Assembly (NCBI RefSeq): GCF_900156825.1
Contig: NZ_FTOV01000008.1
Location: forward strand, 1 to 64,000
Direction of reading: 5' to 3'
DNA: 64,000 nucleotides
Origin: Chryseobacterium gambrini
Lineage (GTDB): Bacteria > Bacteroidota > Bacteroidia > Flavobacteriales > Weeksellaceae
A program made the translations under genes and the position numbers. The number at the start of each line of letters is the position of its first letter. Position 1 is the first letter of the stretch. Below the pieces are notes generated by a model that was not told where the DNA came from, did no database searches, and saw only the letters and a list, made by a program, of their open reading frames with translations. This document shows positions 40,790 through 51,256 of the stretch, piece after piece.

Positions 40790-43171
40790 ATGAAAAACTT
40801 TAAGTTACTACATTTTTTAATTTTAATATTCCCTGTTCTGTTTTATTCTCAATATAAAATAGAAGGAAGGGTATTAAATAAGGAAAAAGAAGCGGTAAAA
40901 AATGCAGAACTTCTCTTTAAAAATACGTCTTCGAACAATAATAAAAAAGTTATTACTAATGATAATGGAAACTTTAGTCTGGAACTTACAAAAGGGAATT
41001 ATATACTGACAATTAAGAATTCTGAATATGTTCCTTTTGAAAAGGAAATCATAATAAACGCGGATACTAAATTGGCTGATATGGAGTTGACAGCGGTATC
41101 TAAATTAATAGAAGAAGTCAAATTGACCTCTTCACCTAAGATGATTGTTCATAAACTGGATAGAACGGTGTTCAATGTCGAAAACAATGCACTGGCGAAT
41201 AGAGGTAATATTTTCGAGACATTAAAAGTTGTGCCAGGACTCGTTCTAAAAAATGATCAGATATCAATGCTTGGAAGAGATGCTGTTAAAGTAATGGTTG
41301 ATGGAAGAATGATTAACTTGAGTGGGGATGATTTAAAAAACTTTTTAAAATCTATACCCAGCGAGAACATTAAATCTGTGGAAGTCATCAGTAATCCGTC
41401 TGCCAGGTATGAAGCAGAAGGAAACAGTGGAATTATTAATCTTGTTCTTAAAAAGAGCAAAAAGAATTCGTGGAATAATAATACCAGCTTTACCAATGAT
41501 GTGGCAAAAGCGAAATATATCTTGCAAACGGTAAACAACAGTTTTACGTATCAAAAAAATAAACTTAGTTTTTTACTCAATACAGGATATACCTATGGGG
41601 ATACCTTTACAAAACAGATGTCAAATATTTTCTTTTCAGAACCTTATTTTTTAACAACAGAACAAAAATGGAATTATAATCAGTTCTCAGGGAGATTTTT
41701 AATAGATTATGAAATAACTCCAAAAACAAAAATAGGACTTCAGTATTTAGGAGGGGTATACAACAACTATATTGATGATAATATAAATACATCCGTAGTT
41801 AATAGTACAAATAATCCTCTTTATTTTCTCAGAGGAAATGGAAACATTCATGATAAAAATAATAATCATTCATTGAATCTCCATCTGGAACAGAAATTAG
41901 ATACCTTAGGGAAAAAATTAAATATAGACCTTGATTATTTAAGCTATGTTACGGATAAGAATAATACCATCCTTTCTAACCAATATGATGTTGATAATAA
42001 TTTTGAAGGAATAAACTTTTTTAATAAAGGAATTTCCAATCAGGACATCAATAATTACAGTTTAAAATTTGATATTGAGCATCCGGGAAAATGGATCAAT
42101 CTTAGTTACGGAGGGAAATTAGGATTTACAGGGACAGATTATGTACTCAATAATTATGATCTTTCTTCTGGTAATACTTTAACTCAGTCAGATCATTTTA
42201 AGTATAATGAGGCAATTCAGGCTCTTTACGTTAACGGGACAAAGAAATTTTCTGATAAATGGGAGGGGCAAATAGGATTAAGAACAGAATATACACAAAC
42301 AAAGGGATACTCTGTTATTTTAGATCAGGTAGACTATAATAAGTATCTTAAATTATTCCCATCGTTATTTATCAAAAATAGGATTAATGAAAATAATAGC
42401 TTATTACTTAACTATTCGAGAAGGATACAAAGACCTTCGTATGGACAACTAAATCCAGCGAGATATTATATAAACAGCCAAATCTCCTCTATGGGGAACC
42501 CGTATCTTAAACCTTCTTATGTAGATAATGTAGAACTTTCACACACTTACAAGAATCTAACATCAAAACTTTCTTTTAATATAAACTCGAATGCATATAA
42601 TGTATTCTTTAAAATGAATGATGAGACTAAAGAGCAGATTGTAACTTTTGATAATTATTTTAAAAGCTATGGTTATTCTTTATCGGAAACGTATGAATTT
42701 AATGCTCTATCATGGTGGAAAAGCTATGTAACCCTATTTTTGAACTATTCGCAGTCAAAGAAAACTCAGGATTTCAATTTAGTTTTAAGGGATGGGTTTG
42801 AATTTTTTGGATCTCTTAATAATTCACTAATTCTTAATCAATCAAAAACATTGACCCTGGATATCAATTACTGGTATGGATCGGCTTTCAATCAAAATTT
42901 ATTTCATTATTCTAATGCCAATTCATTGGATATAGCTCTTTCTTACAAAACTCCCTATAAAGGATTGAACTTAAGTATTGCCGGGTATGATATTTTTAAT
43001 TCTAGTCCACGAACAATGTTATCAGAAATTAATGGGATACTACAAACTTACAAAGCTTACCCGAATAACCGATTTTTTAGATTTTCAATCAATTATAGTT
43101 TTGGAAATGATAAGATTTCCAAAGAAGAAAGAGCGGTTGGAAACGAAAGTGAAAGAGAAAGAAGCAGATAA
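40790..43171 (+). CDS. TonB-dependent receptor-like outer-membrane beta-barrel protein
   Basis: 793 aa. A signal peptide (1 to about 21, ending LFYSQ) is followed by a carboxypeptidase-regulatory-like beta-sandwich (about 24-100), a plug-like domain (about 115-225: VVPGLVLKNDQISMLGRD, MVDGRMINLSGDD, IKSVEVISNPSARYEAEG) and a long beta-barrel to the C-terminus. This is the common outer-membrane beta-barrel family of Bacteroidota. It begins 14 bases after NRPS 3 and lies inside the operon, so it probably handles the cluster's product or a related compound: uptake if the product is a metallophore, or passage or immunity if it is an antibiotic. The sequence does not decide between these. Confidence 0.85.
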   Translation: MKNFKLLHFLILIFPVLFYSQYKIEGRVLNKEKEAVKNAELLFKNTSSNNNKKVITNDNGNFSLELTKGNYILTIKNSEYVPFEKEIIINADTKLADMELTAVSKLIEEVKLTSSPKMIVHKLDRTVFNVENNALANRGNIFETLKVVPGLVLKNDQISMLGRDAVKVMVDGRMINLSGDDLKNFLKSIPSENIKSVEVISNPSARYEAEGNSGIINLVLKKSKKNSWNNNTSFTNDVAKAKYILQTVNNSFTYQKNKLSFLLNTGYTYGDTFTKQMSNIFFSEPYFLTTEQKWNYNQFSGRFLIDYEITPKTKIGLQYLGGVYNNYIDDNINTSVVNSTNNPLYFLRGNGNIHDKNNNHSLNLHLEQKLDTLGKKLNIDLDYLSYVTDKNNTILSNQYDVDNNFEGINFFNKGISNQDINNYSLKFDIEHPGKWINLSYGGKLGFTGTDYVLNNYDLSSGNTLTQSDHFKYNEAIQALYVNGTKKFSDKWEGQIGLRTEYTQTKGYSVILDQVDYNKYLKLFPSLFIKNRINENNSLLLNYSRRIQRPSYGQLNPARYYINSQISSMGNPYLKPSYVDNVELSHTYKNLTSKLSFNINSNAYNVFFKMNDETKEQIVTFDNYFKSYGYSLSETYEFNALSWWKSYVTLFLNYSQSKKTQDFNLVLRDGFEFFGSLNNSLILNQSKTLTLDINYWYGSAFNQNLFHYSNANSLDIALSYKTPYKGLNLSIAGYDIFNSSPRTMLSEINGILQTYKAYPNNRFFRFSINYSFGNDKISKEERAVGNESERERSR

Positions 43172-43196
43172 TCATGATAACAATCAATAAAACCTT

Positions 43197-44435
43197 ATGA
43201 AAAAGATATTAATTTATACTGATGCATTTAGAGGAAATATAATTCCGACTCTCGGAATCAGTGAAAAACTTCATCAGATGGGTGTTCATGTTCACTATAT
43301 GGGCATACCTGATGTAACAGAAATAATATCAGATACATCATTTCCATCTACCACTATTTTTGGAGATTATTATCCGAAAGGCAGCCAATATATCGCAGGC
43401 AAAATTAATGCGAATATTATTCGTTCTATTATCAATGGGGGGCTTGATGAATTGATCTATGAGCTCAATCCAACAGCTATTATTTTTACAGCCTATAATC
43501 CGATAGAAGCGGCTGCTTTCTATTTGAAATATAAGCTAAAGACATTCCTTCTATATTGTCACTTTCCGATAGATAATGATTTCAGTAAAATATCATTTAC
43601 AGAAAAAATTAAAGAATGGAGTATTAATATGTTGATGGACGACGCCAATCTGGAATCTACTAATATTCTGATTAATTTCCTTATCGATCAAGGGTACGCA
43701 ATAAATTCTTTGAATGATATTATGGCTATTTTTGAAAACTTCAATAATATAATACCCGCTTCAAAAGACTTTTTAACTGAAAATGCGATCATAAGTGAAA
43801 ATGATATGTATGTTGGATCTTGTATACCTGAGTATAATATATTTCACTTACATTATGATATGGACAAGCTTGATTCCGAACTTTCTGAACAGAAGAAATC
43901 AGGAAAAATGATAATTTATTGTTCCTTAGGTTCCTGGGCCGATCAAATCGATAAAGAAAAAGCGCAACAAATTACGCAAACTCTTATCAATAGTTTTCGA
44001 CAGGAATCTATGAAAGATTATATACTTAATATATCTGTTGGAAATTTATTTGAAGATTATCAGTCTCATGCTTCGGATACCATAAGAATTCATCAATGGC
44101 TTCCTCAAATGGCAATGCTCAAACACTCAGACATGGCTATTATACATGGGGGAATGGGTGGTGTCAAAGAATGCATCATGAATGAAATTCCTATGATTGT
44201 TATTCCATTAGGTCTTGACCAGTTTGAAAATGCAGATCGGATAGCAGCTCATCAGTTGGGAGTAAAAATAGATGCTTATGCCTTAAATGATATCGAAATT
44301 ACTTCTATTATTAATAGGCTTCAGAATAATACCGAAATAAAGAATAACTTATTTAAAATGAAATCCAGTTTTGAAAAGGCATCGGAAAGTGATGCATGGA
44401 CAAAATTTAATTCCCAAACACTAACGACGAAATAA
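43197..44435 (+). CDS. GT1-family glycosyltransferase (UGT/macrolide type)
   Basis: 412 aa with GT-B architecture. N-terminal acceptor half from MKKILIYTDAFRGNIIPTLG; C-terminal nucleotide-sugar half with YCSLGSW (about 242), HQWLPQ (about 300) and HGGMGG (about 320) followed by PLGLDQFENADRI, the sugar-nucleotide signature of GT1 enzymes that decorate small molecules. The family transfers a sugar from a nucleotide-sugar to hydroxyls of natural products. In this operon the likely acceptor is a hydroxyl of the peptide (Tyr phenol, beta-hydroxyl, Ser or Thr). No sugar-biosynthesis genes are in the cluster, so a housekeeping nucleotide-sugar is implied. Its stop overlaps the thioesterase start (ATGA-type, at 44435). 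Confidence 0.88.
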   Translation: MKKILIYTDAFRGNIIPTLGISEKLHQMGVHVHYMGIPDVTEIISDTSFPSTTIFGDYYPKGSQYIAGKINANIIRSIINGGLDELIYELNPTAIIFTAYNPIEAAAFYLKYKLKTFLLYCHFPIDNDFSKISFTEKIKEWSINMLMDDANLESTNILINFLIDQGYAINSLNDIMAIFENFNNIIPASKDFLTENAIISENDMYVGSCIPEYNIFHLHYDMDKLDSELSEQKKSGKMIIYCSLGSWADQIDKEKAQQITQTLINSFRQESMKDYILNISVGNLFEDYQSHASDTIRIHQWLPQMAMLKHSDMAIIHGGMGGVKECIMNEIPMIVIPLGLDQFENADRIAAHQLGVKIDAYALNDIEITSIINRLQNNTEIKNNLFKMKSSFEKASESDAWTKFNSQTLTTK

Positions 44436-45157
44436 TGAATAAACAGCTTTTTTTGCTACACTTTGCGGGTGGAAATAAATATTCTTACAATTTCTTACAA
44501 AAAACAATAGCATCAGACATCGAATTTATCCCCATCGAATTACCAGGGAGAGGAGAAAGATTTAATGAAAGTTTAATAACTGATAAAAAAGAAGCAATTA
44601 ATGATCTTTTTCTACAAATAAAAAGCAAGAGAAATGGTTCTCCTTTTATCATATTAGGGCATAGCATGGGAGCTTTACTTGGCCTTTCTGTCACTCGATT
44701 ACTTGAAGAAGGTAATGATATTCCTGAGTTTTTGATTGTCTCCGGGAATCCCGGGCCTATGGAAGATCATAAAATTCCTATAAGATATAATTTAGACGAC
44801 AATAGTTTTAAAGAAAAGATATCAGAGATGGGTGGTATTCCAGTTGAAATTCTTGAAAATCAAGATGCATTTGCATTTTTTGCTAAAATTATGAGAGCCG
44901 ATTTTGAATGTATTGAAAAAGAACAGGGTATTGAAAATGATATTGTGATTAAAGCCCCTATATATGCAATGATGGGAAGTGCAGAGTCACTCAATACAAA
45001 AATTGAAAATTGGAGAAGATTTACAGATTCCCAATTCTATCATTTAATATTACCGGGGAATCACTTTTTTATTCATCATCATAGTAATGAAATAGGAAAA
45101 ATCATCAATTATTGTTTTAAAATAAAAGAATCAAATTATGTTAAAAATAAAAACTAA
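44435..45157 (+). CDS. Type II thioesterase
   Basis: 240 aa, the usual size. N-terminal LLHFAGG and ELPGRGER are typical of the family; the nucleophile is Ser77 in GHSMG, and the C-terminal His is in PGNHFF. The segment that normally carries the acidic residue reads MMGSAESLN, with Glu rather than the usual Asp, so the triad may be Ser-Glu-His; this is an eye alignment. Type II thioesterases hydrolyse wrong or stalled acyl groups from NRPS and PKS carriers. The gene overlaps both neighbours (1 base with the glycosyltransferase, 20 bases with the ABC transporter), so all three are translationally coupled. Confidence 0.9.
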   Translation: MNKQLFLLHFAGGNKYSYNFLQKTIASDIEFIPIELPGRGERFNESLITDKKEAINDLFLQIKSKRNGSPFIILGHSMGALLGLSVTRLLEEGNDIPEFLIVSGNPGPMEDHKIPIRYNLDDNSFKEKISEMGGIPVEILENQDAFAFFAKIMRADFECIEKEQGIENDIVIKAPIYAMMGSAESLNTKIENWRRFTDSQFYHLILPGNHFFIHHHSNEIGKIINYCFKIKESNYVKNKN

Positions 45158-46754
45158 GCACATTATCTTAATAGCTGTATATGCCCTCATAAGCAGTTTA
45201 TTGAGTTTTGCTATTATTTATATAATTAACAATACACTATCTAATCAACTATCAATCAATAGTTACATTTATATAACATTTTTTGCCTTTGTTGTTTATG
45301 CCTATTTATTGAGTATATTTTTTCAGAGAGAACTCAATAAAATAACCTTTGAATTACTTTCCCAATTGGAAAAAAAATTATTCCAGAAAATACTGGATAC
45401 TCCATTAATTAAAATTGAAAAATTAGGTACTCAAAGGTTTTACACAGCAGTCGAGGATACAAGAACGTTCTATTCGCTACCAGGTGTGGTAACGGCAGCA
45501 TTTTCCTCCTTATTGATGGTTATATTATGTCTTTTTTATCTTATCAAATTATCTCCGCTCTCAGCCATAATTATTCTTGTCGCAATTTTGGTAATTGCTG
45601 GAATTTATTATTTAGTAATAAATTCCTTGTCAAAATCGATAGAAAAAGTAAAGAAATATAACGAACATTATTTTGGCTATGTGCAGGATGTTATCAGTGG
45701 TTTTAAAGAATTAATGATCAGTGATAAAAGAAAAAAGAAGCTACTTGAAAATTATGTATATGAAAACAGGACCGCATCGTATGCGCTGGATTTTAAAATT
45801 AGTTTTTCTTTTTTATCGGTAGGACTTATCAGTCAGTACGGGATGTATATTATCATAGGTCTAATTCTTTTTATTTTACCCGAATTAGGATGGTTGAAAA
45901 AAGAATTTGTAATTCCATATGTACTTGTCTTATTATTTATTGCAGGTCCCATTAATGTACTGATCAATCTTCAGGATATGGTAACCAGACTATTTGTAGC
46001 CAACAAACGTCTTAAAGCATTTTACGAGGACTTTAAAAATGAAAGAATTGTAGCTAAGCATGATAAAAAACTAGCTGTTGATTTTTCAAAATTAAGCTTC
46101 AGGGATATCCATTTTAACTATAAAAATGATAATGCAGATGCCAATTTTGAATTGGGGACTATCAACCTTGAAATTGACAAAGGAGAAGTTATATTTATTG
46201 TAGGCGGAAACGGAAGTGGTAAAAGTACCTTTATCAATATTCTTTCAGGTTTGTATGTTCCCGATCAAGGGGATGTTCTTTTGGATGGGGAAAGGATAAA
46301 TTCTGAGAAGGATATCCAGAATCTTATTTCGGCTGTGTTTACCAGCAATCATCTCTTTTCGCAAAATTATGATGATTATATATTGGAAAATAACCCGAAA
46401 TATAAAATGTTACTTGAAACTTTCAAACTTGAAAATATAGTAAAAGACGATTCCGAAGAATCTGCAAGAAGAAGTTTCTCAAAAGGGCAAAGCAAAAGAA
46501 TGGCATTGATATTTGCATTATTGGAAGATAAACCGATTGTTTTGCTTGATGAATGGGCTGCAGATCAGGATCCGTATTTCAGAAAATATTTTTATGAAGA
46601 ATTGATTCCAAAATTGAAAGCAGAAGGCAAAACAATCATTGCTGTGACTCACGACGACAGATATTTTCATTACTGTGATAAGCTTTTAAAATTTGATTAT
46701 GGTAAAATAGTCAAAGAAGATATTCCGGCAAATTTTCAAAATGCTTACTTTTAA
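45138..46754 (+). CDS. Cyclic-peptide-type ABC exporter (SyrD/PvdE-like), fused TMD-NBD
   Basis: 538 aa, matching the single-chain half transporters that accompany lipopeptide and pyoverdine NRPS clusters. Six hydrophobic segments fill residues about 8-290; the ATPase domain follows with Walker A GGNGSGKST (about 354-362), signature FSKGQSKRMAL and Walker B IVLLDEWAADQDP, and a switch His in VTHDD. The Q-x-K-R form of the signature is characteristic of the cyclic peptide exporter group. It would dimerise in the inner membrane and move the peptide or its precursor to the periplasm. ATG at 45138 lies inside the thioesterase gene. Confidence 0.93.
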   Translation: MLKIKTKHIILIAVYALISSLLSFAIIYIINNTLSNQLSINSYIYITFFAFVVYAYLLSIFFQRELNKITFELLSQLEKKLFQKILDTPLIKIEKLGTQRFYTAVEDTRTFYSLPGVVTAAFSSLLMVILCLFYLIKLSPLSAIIILVAILVIAGIYYLVINSLSKSIEKVKKYNEHYFGYVQDVISGFKELMISDKRKKKLLENYVYENRTASYALDFKISFSFLSVGLISQYGMYIIIGLILFILPELGWLKKEFVIPYVLVLLFIAGPINVLINLQDMVTRLFVANKRLKAFYEDFKNERIVAKHDKKLAVDFSKLSFRDIHFNYKNDNADANFELGTINLEIDKGEVIFIVGGNGSGKSTFINILSGLYVPDQGDVLLDGERINSEKDIQNLISAVFTSNHLFSQNYDDYILENNPKYKMLLETFKLENIVKDDSEESARRSFSKGQSKRMALIFALLEDKPIVLLDEWAADQDPYFRKYFYEELIPKLKAEGKTIIAVTHDDRYFHYCDKLLKFDYGKIVKEDIPANFQNAYF

Positions 46755-46766
46755 TACGATAAGCTT

Positions 46767-49700
46767 ATGAAATTGACACTTCCCCAACTGGATGTTTTTT
46801 TTGAACAATTGCTATATCCAGGAACTCCAATCTATAATATAGGGGCAAAAATAGAAATTAAAGGTGAAATTCAGATTGAAAGTTTTAAGATGGCTTATCA
46901 TGAAATGATCAATCAACATGATGCCTATCGAAGCTTTTTCAGACAAAATGAAGATGAAGTAAAAAAATATATAAAAGAAGGTGACCCAAGACTTTTAGAA
47001 TTTGTTGATTTTTCAAAAGAGACTGATGCTGTTGGCATTGCTGAAAAATACATGCAGAGCGAATTTTTGGTGCCTTTTAATGTATTGGAAGATGATCATC
47101 TGTACCGTTTCGTCCTTATTCAATGCAATGTGGACCACTATTACCTGTTTTCAGTATATCACCACATTATCACTGATGGGTGGGGAACATCTCTTATGTT
47201 TCAAAGATTAATTAGAAATTACAACGACATTCTGAAATTTGATGCTGTACAGAATCAGTATCCTTATGAATATAGTACGTTTGTAATTAATGATCACACT
47301 TATGAGGAATCTGATGAGTGGCATAAAGATAAACAATACTGGGCTGAAAGATATTCCAGCTTACCACAGGTAATTTTTAATAGAAAAGACAATAAAAACC
47401 ACTCTTTTCATCAAAGCGAAAGAAAAGAATTAATAGTTCAAAGAGAAGATTACAACAAATTTATAGAACTGGGAAAGAAACATAATTTTTCTACTTTTCA
47501 TGGTTTTTTAGGATTGTTTTTCTTTTATTTAGGAAGAATTAATCAGAGTAATGATTTGGCTATTGGAATACCTGTTCTGAATAGAAACACCAAAGCCTTC
47601 AAGAAAACAGTTGGATTGTTCATGGGAGTTTCACCCTTAAGGATGAAGTTGAATGATCAGGATACTCTACTGGAACTCATAAATAATACCAAAAAACAGT
47701 TGATGTCAGATTACAGACATCAAAGATATCCTCTCGGAAAAATTATAAGTGACCTGAAATTATTTAATGAAAAAAGTAAGCTTTTTAATATTACATTATC
47801 TTACGAAAAACATAATTATGCAGACCACTTTGAAGGAACTGAAACAACAGTAATTCCTCTCACTAATAAATCTGAAAGGTCAGCATTAGCTATATATGTA
47901 AGGGAATTTGATGATAATGATGATATTAAAATAGATTTTGATTACAATATCGATTATTTTGATGACTTATCTATCGAACAGTGTGTACGACATATCAATT
48001 ATCTGATCGTTAACATCGAAACATTTGCGGCTGAACCTCTGAATAAAATCTCATTTTTATCTGAAGAAGAAAAAGAAAATCTTTTCTCTTTTAATGAAAA
48101 GTTTTCTTTTAAAACAGAAGATAAAGACTTCAATAAAACATTTATTGACCTATTCACTGAAAAAGCTTTAGAATTTCCCGATAAAGTAGCAATTGCTGAT
48201 GAAAAGTTTTCTTTATCCTATGCCGAGGCTAACATGATTTCTTCCCGGATAGCTGATTATCTTTTACACCATCATAACGATAAAAAGGTGGTAGCAGTTT
48301 TGCTCAACCGATCGGCTTATATGATTTGTACCCTAATGGGAATAATGAAAGCAGGGAAAGCTTATATACCTCTTGATCCCGAATTTCCTGTAAGCAGATT
48401 GCAGTATATTTTACAGGATAGTAAAGCGCAGCTTTTAATATCTGAAGAAAATATTTCTCTTAATCTTACTGATATTCAAAGAATTTTTCTGACAGGTATT
48501 TTAAGGGAAACTCAGGAAAGTAAAGAAATAAAGGTTAGACCAGAGGAGACTGCCTATATCATTTATACCTCAGGATCTACAGGGAATCCTAAAGGAGTTG
48601 AAATAGGACATGCTTCATTACTAAACTTGTTACAAAGTATCAGTGAGAAACCTGGAATAAATGTTGAGGATGTACTGTATTCAGTAACAACTTATTCTTT
48701 TGATATTTCTATTCTGGAGTTTTTTACCCCTTTGATTATCGGTGCTCAATTGTACATTTCTGGTGAAAAGACATTAAGAGATCCTCTGATCACAATACAG
48801 GAAATTCAGAAAGTAAAACCTTCAGTTATTCAGGCAACCCCTAGCTTTTTCAAAAGACTGCTTAACTTAGGTTGGAAACCCGATTCCCAATTAAAAATAC
48901 TTTGCGGTGGAGATTTGATTAATAATGATCTAATAAAAGACCTTTTAGCATCTTGTATGGAACTTTGGAATATGTATGGTCCCACAGAAACCACAATATG
49001 GTCCTCAACCAAAAAAATTGAACAAGGAACTTCGCCTCAGAATATTGGACAACCGATTAAAGAAACATCTTTTTTTATTTTAGATGGAAATTTAAATCTC
49101 TTACCTCTAAATACTCCTGGAGATATTTATATTGGTGGTAAAGGATTAGCTAAAGGGTATTATCATAATGAACAGTTGTCCTCGGAAAGGTTTGTAGAAA
49201 ATCCTTTTATAGAAGGAGAATTAATGTACAAAACGGGTGATGTAGGGCAATGGAATGAAAAGGGAGAAATCATTTTCTTTGGAAGAAGTGATCATCAGGT
49301 TAAGATAAAAGGATATAGAATAGAATTAGGAGATATTGAAAATCATATTAATACGATAGAAAATGTTGAAGATTCTGTAGTGGTGGTTAAAGAATTGGAA
49401 GGGGAAAATCATTTGGTAGCTTATCTGAAAACTAACATGCAAATTGAGATTTCCTCCGTCTATGACAAATTGCAGGTAAAGCTTCCTTATTATATGGTCC
49501 CTCAATTTATTTTTCAGGTAAAGGAATTTCCTCTTACCCCCAATCAGAAAATAGACAGGAAGTTTCTTTCATTGAAAGATCTCCCTTCTGATGAGCCTGT
49601 CACAACTCAAGTCATTGAAAATGTACAATTGATGCAGGAATTAAAAAATATATTGCAGGGAATTCTAAATTGTAAAAAAGATATTTACGATAATGACAAT

Positions 49701-51173
49701 TTTTTTGAACTTGGTGGCCATTCTATATTGATTTCCAAATTAGTCAATGTCGTAAACAAGAAATTTTCCGTCCATTTGACTATGAAGGATGTGTTTGAAA
49801 ATCCTAATTTATCTGCTTTATGTCAGACTATTTTAAAGGAAAATAACACAAATAGGTTGATACTAAAAGCACCAGATCAGAATTTATCTGTCGTAACACC
49901 TACACAAAGAAATATCTGGTTGGCCTGCCAGAGAAAAGGTGTTTCTCCGTCGTATAATATGTTGATGGAGTTCGATATTGATGGAACGATGAATGTTGTA
50001 ATACTGGAGAAAGCAGTCAAACAAATAATATCTGTTACTGAAATATTAAGAACAAATTTTATACTGAAAGATGAGGCAGTAATTCAGAAAATCCATTCTT
50101 CTGAAGATATTCATTTTGCATTAGAAATTAATGAGATTGCAAACGAATTCGAATACAGAAAAGTAGTAGATGGTTATAAAGGCTATTACTTTGATCTTGG
50201 AAAAGAATTGTTGCTTAAAATGATGATTCTGAAAGTAGGAGAGAAATACAAAATCCTTTTCCTTACTCATCATATTATCTTTGACGGAATATCAACAGGA
50301 TTATTTATAAAGCAGGTAGTAGCCCTTTATAATAACGATTCAATTCAGACATTACAATTAATGCCGGAAATTCAGTTCAAGGATTACTCGTACTGGTATT
50401 ATCAGAATATGGATCTCGAAAAGAATGATATTTTCTGGAAAAATTACACGAAAGGATATCAATATGAATCTTTCCTGAAAAAAGAAACGCTAACTGTGGA
50501 TTCTTTTGAAGGAAATATATTTAAAATTCCTCTGGATCAGAAACTAACTGAAGGATTATCTGATTTAGCAAAAGAAATGAAAACAACTCCATATCTGCTT
50601 ATGCTAACCTCTCTATTGGTGTTTTTGCGCAATATATCCGGTAAGACAGATATTTGTATTGCAACAGTGGATTCAGGAAGATCTGTTCCTCAGGTGCAAT
50701 CACTTTTAGGCGTTTTTATTAAGAGTATACTGTTACGGGTAGAATTTGGAGAAGAAAAACTTAGTGAGATGCTTCGTAAAGTAACCGGGGAATTTTTAGA
50801 AGTAACAAAGTATGAAGAAGTTTCAGATTATTCTTTCGTGAAAAATAATATTGATATTCTTTTTGTATCACAAAGCCCTGAATTCAATTATGATGTAATA
50901 AGTGATTTTACTGATTTTTCTTTGGAAAATATTTCACAGGAAACAACGTATAATAAATTCCCCCTTATCATAAATGTCATTCATGAATTGCAAGGAATGC
51001 ATCTTGAAATAAGCTATAACAAAAGCTTATACAACCATCACATCATTACAGATTTTTCGCAATCTTATGCAGATTTTCTTAAATATCTTTCAACATTGAA
51101 ATCTGATGTAGAATTGAGATACAAAGACTTTTTCTATAGTAACAATCCTGTGGATATTGATTTTGACTTTTAA
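46767..51173 (+). CDS. NRPS 4: C-A(Gly)-T-C
   Basis: 1468 aa, starting directly with a condensation domain and without a docking domain. C1 1-430 (HHIITDGW near 132; the opening QLLYPGTPIYNIG resembles starter-type C domains), A 455-925 with YTSGSTGNPKG near 600 and NQKIDR, T near 980 (LGGHS), and a complete second C 1042-1468 (HHIIFDG near 1168) that ends the protein. The pocket reads D-I-L-Q-L-G-M-I-W, the glycine code with one change. A C domain with no following carrier must work with a carrier on another protein. NRPS 1 begins with half a C domain, so the natural partner is its first module; NRPS 4 would then initiate, perhaps with an acyl group, although it is encoded last. A terminal role is the alternative. 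Confidence 0.93.
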   Translation: MKLTLPQLDVFFEQLLYPGTPIYNIGAKIEIKGEIQIESFKMAYHEMINQHDAYRSFFRQNEDEVKKYIKEGDPRLLEFVDFSKETDAVGIAEKYMQSEFLVPFNVLEDDHLYRFVLIQCNVDHYYLFSVYHHIITDGWGTSLMFQRLIRNYNDILKFDAVQNQYPYEYSTFVINDHTYEESDEWHKDKQYWAERYSSLPQVIFNRKDNKNHSFHQSERKELIVQREDYNKFIELGKKHNFSTFHGFLGLFFFYLGRINQSNDLAIGIPVLNRNTKAFKKTVGLFMGVSPLRMKLNDQDTLLELINNTKKQLMSDYRHQRYPLGKIISDLKLFNEKSKLFNITLSYEKHNYADHFEGTETTVIPLTNKSERSALAIYVREFDDNDDIKIDFDYNIDYFDDLSIEQCVRHINYLIVNIETFAAEPLNKISFLSEEEKENLFSFNEKFSFKTEDKDFNKTFIDLFTEKALEFPDKVAIADEKFSLSYAEANMISSRIADYLLHHHNDKKVVAVLLNRSAYMICTLMGIMKAGKAYIPLDPEFPVSRLQYILQDSKAQLLISEENISLNLTDIQRIFLTGILRETQESKEIKVRPEETAYIIYTSGSTGNPKGVEIGHASLLNLLQSISEKPGINVEDVLYSVTTYSFDISILEFFTPLIIGAQLYISGEKTLRDPLITIQEIQKVKPSVIQATPSFFKRLLNLGWKPDSQLKILCGGDLINNDLIKDLLASCMELWNMYGPTETTIWSSTKKIEQGTSPQNIGQPIKETSFFILDGNLNLLPLNTPGDIYIGGKGLAKGYYHNEQLSSERFVENPFIEGELMYKTGDVGQWNEKGEIIFFGRSDHQVKIKGYRIELGDIENHINTIENVEDSVVVVKELEGENHLVAYLKTNMQIEISSVYDKLQVKLPYYMVPQFIFQVKEFPLTPNQKIDRKFLSLKDLPSDEPVTTQVIENVQLMQELKNILQGILNCKKDIYDNDNFFELGGHSILISKLVNVVNKKFSVHLTMKDVFENPNLSALCQTILKENNTNRLILKAPDQNLSVVTPTQRNIWLACQRKGVSPSYNMLMEFDIDGTMNVVILEKAVKQIISVTEILRTNFILKDEAVIQKIHSSEDIHFALEINEIANEFEYRKVVDGYKGYYFDLGKELLLKMMILKVGEKYKILFLTHHIIFDGISTGLFIKQVVALYNNDSIQTLQLMPEIQFKDYSYWYYQNMDLEKNDIFWKNYTKGYQYESFLKKETLTVDSFEGNIFKIPLDQKLTEGLSDLAKEMKTTPYLLMLTSLLVFLRNISGKTDICIATVDSGRSVPQVQSLLGVFIKSILLRVEFGEEKLSEMLRKVTGEFLEVTKYEEVSDYSFVKNNIDILFVSQSPEFNYDVISDFTDFSLENISQETTYNKFPLIINVIHELQGMHLEISYNKSLYNHHIITDFSQSYADFLKYLSTLKSDVELRYKDFFYSNNPVDIDFDF

Positions 51174-51256
51174 AATTTCACGGCCATTACGAAAAATCGA
51201 TCTATAAAGAGATTCTGTAAATTATAAATAAAAAAAAATAAAATTAATTATTCTAT

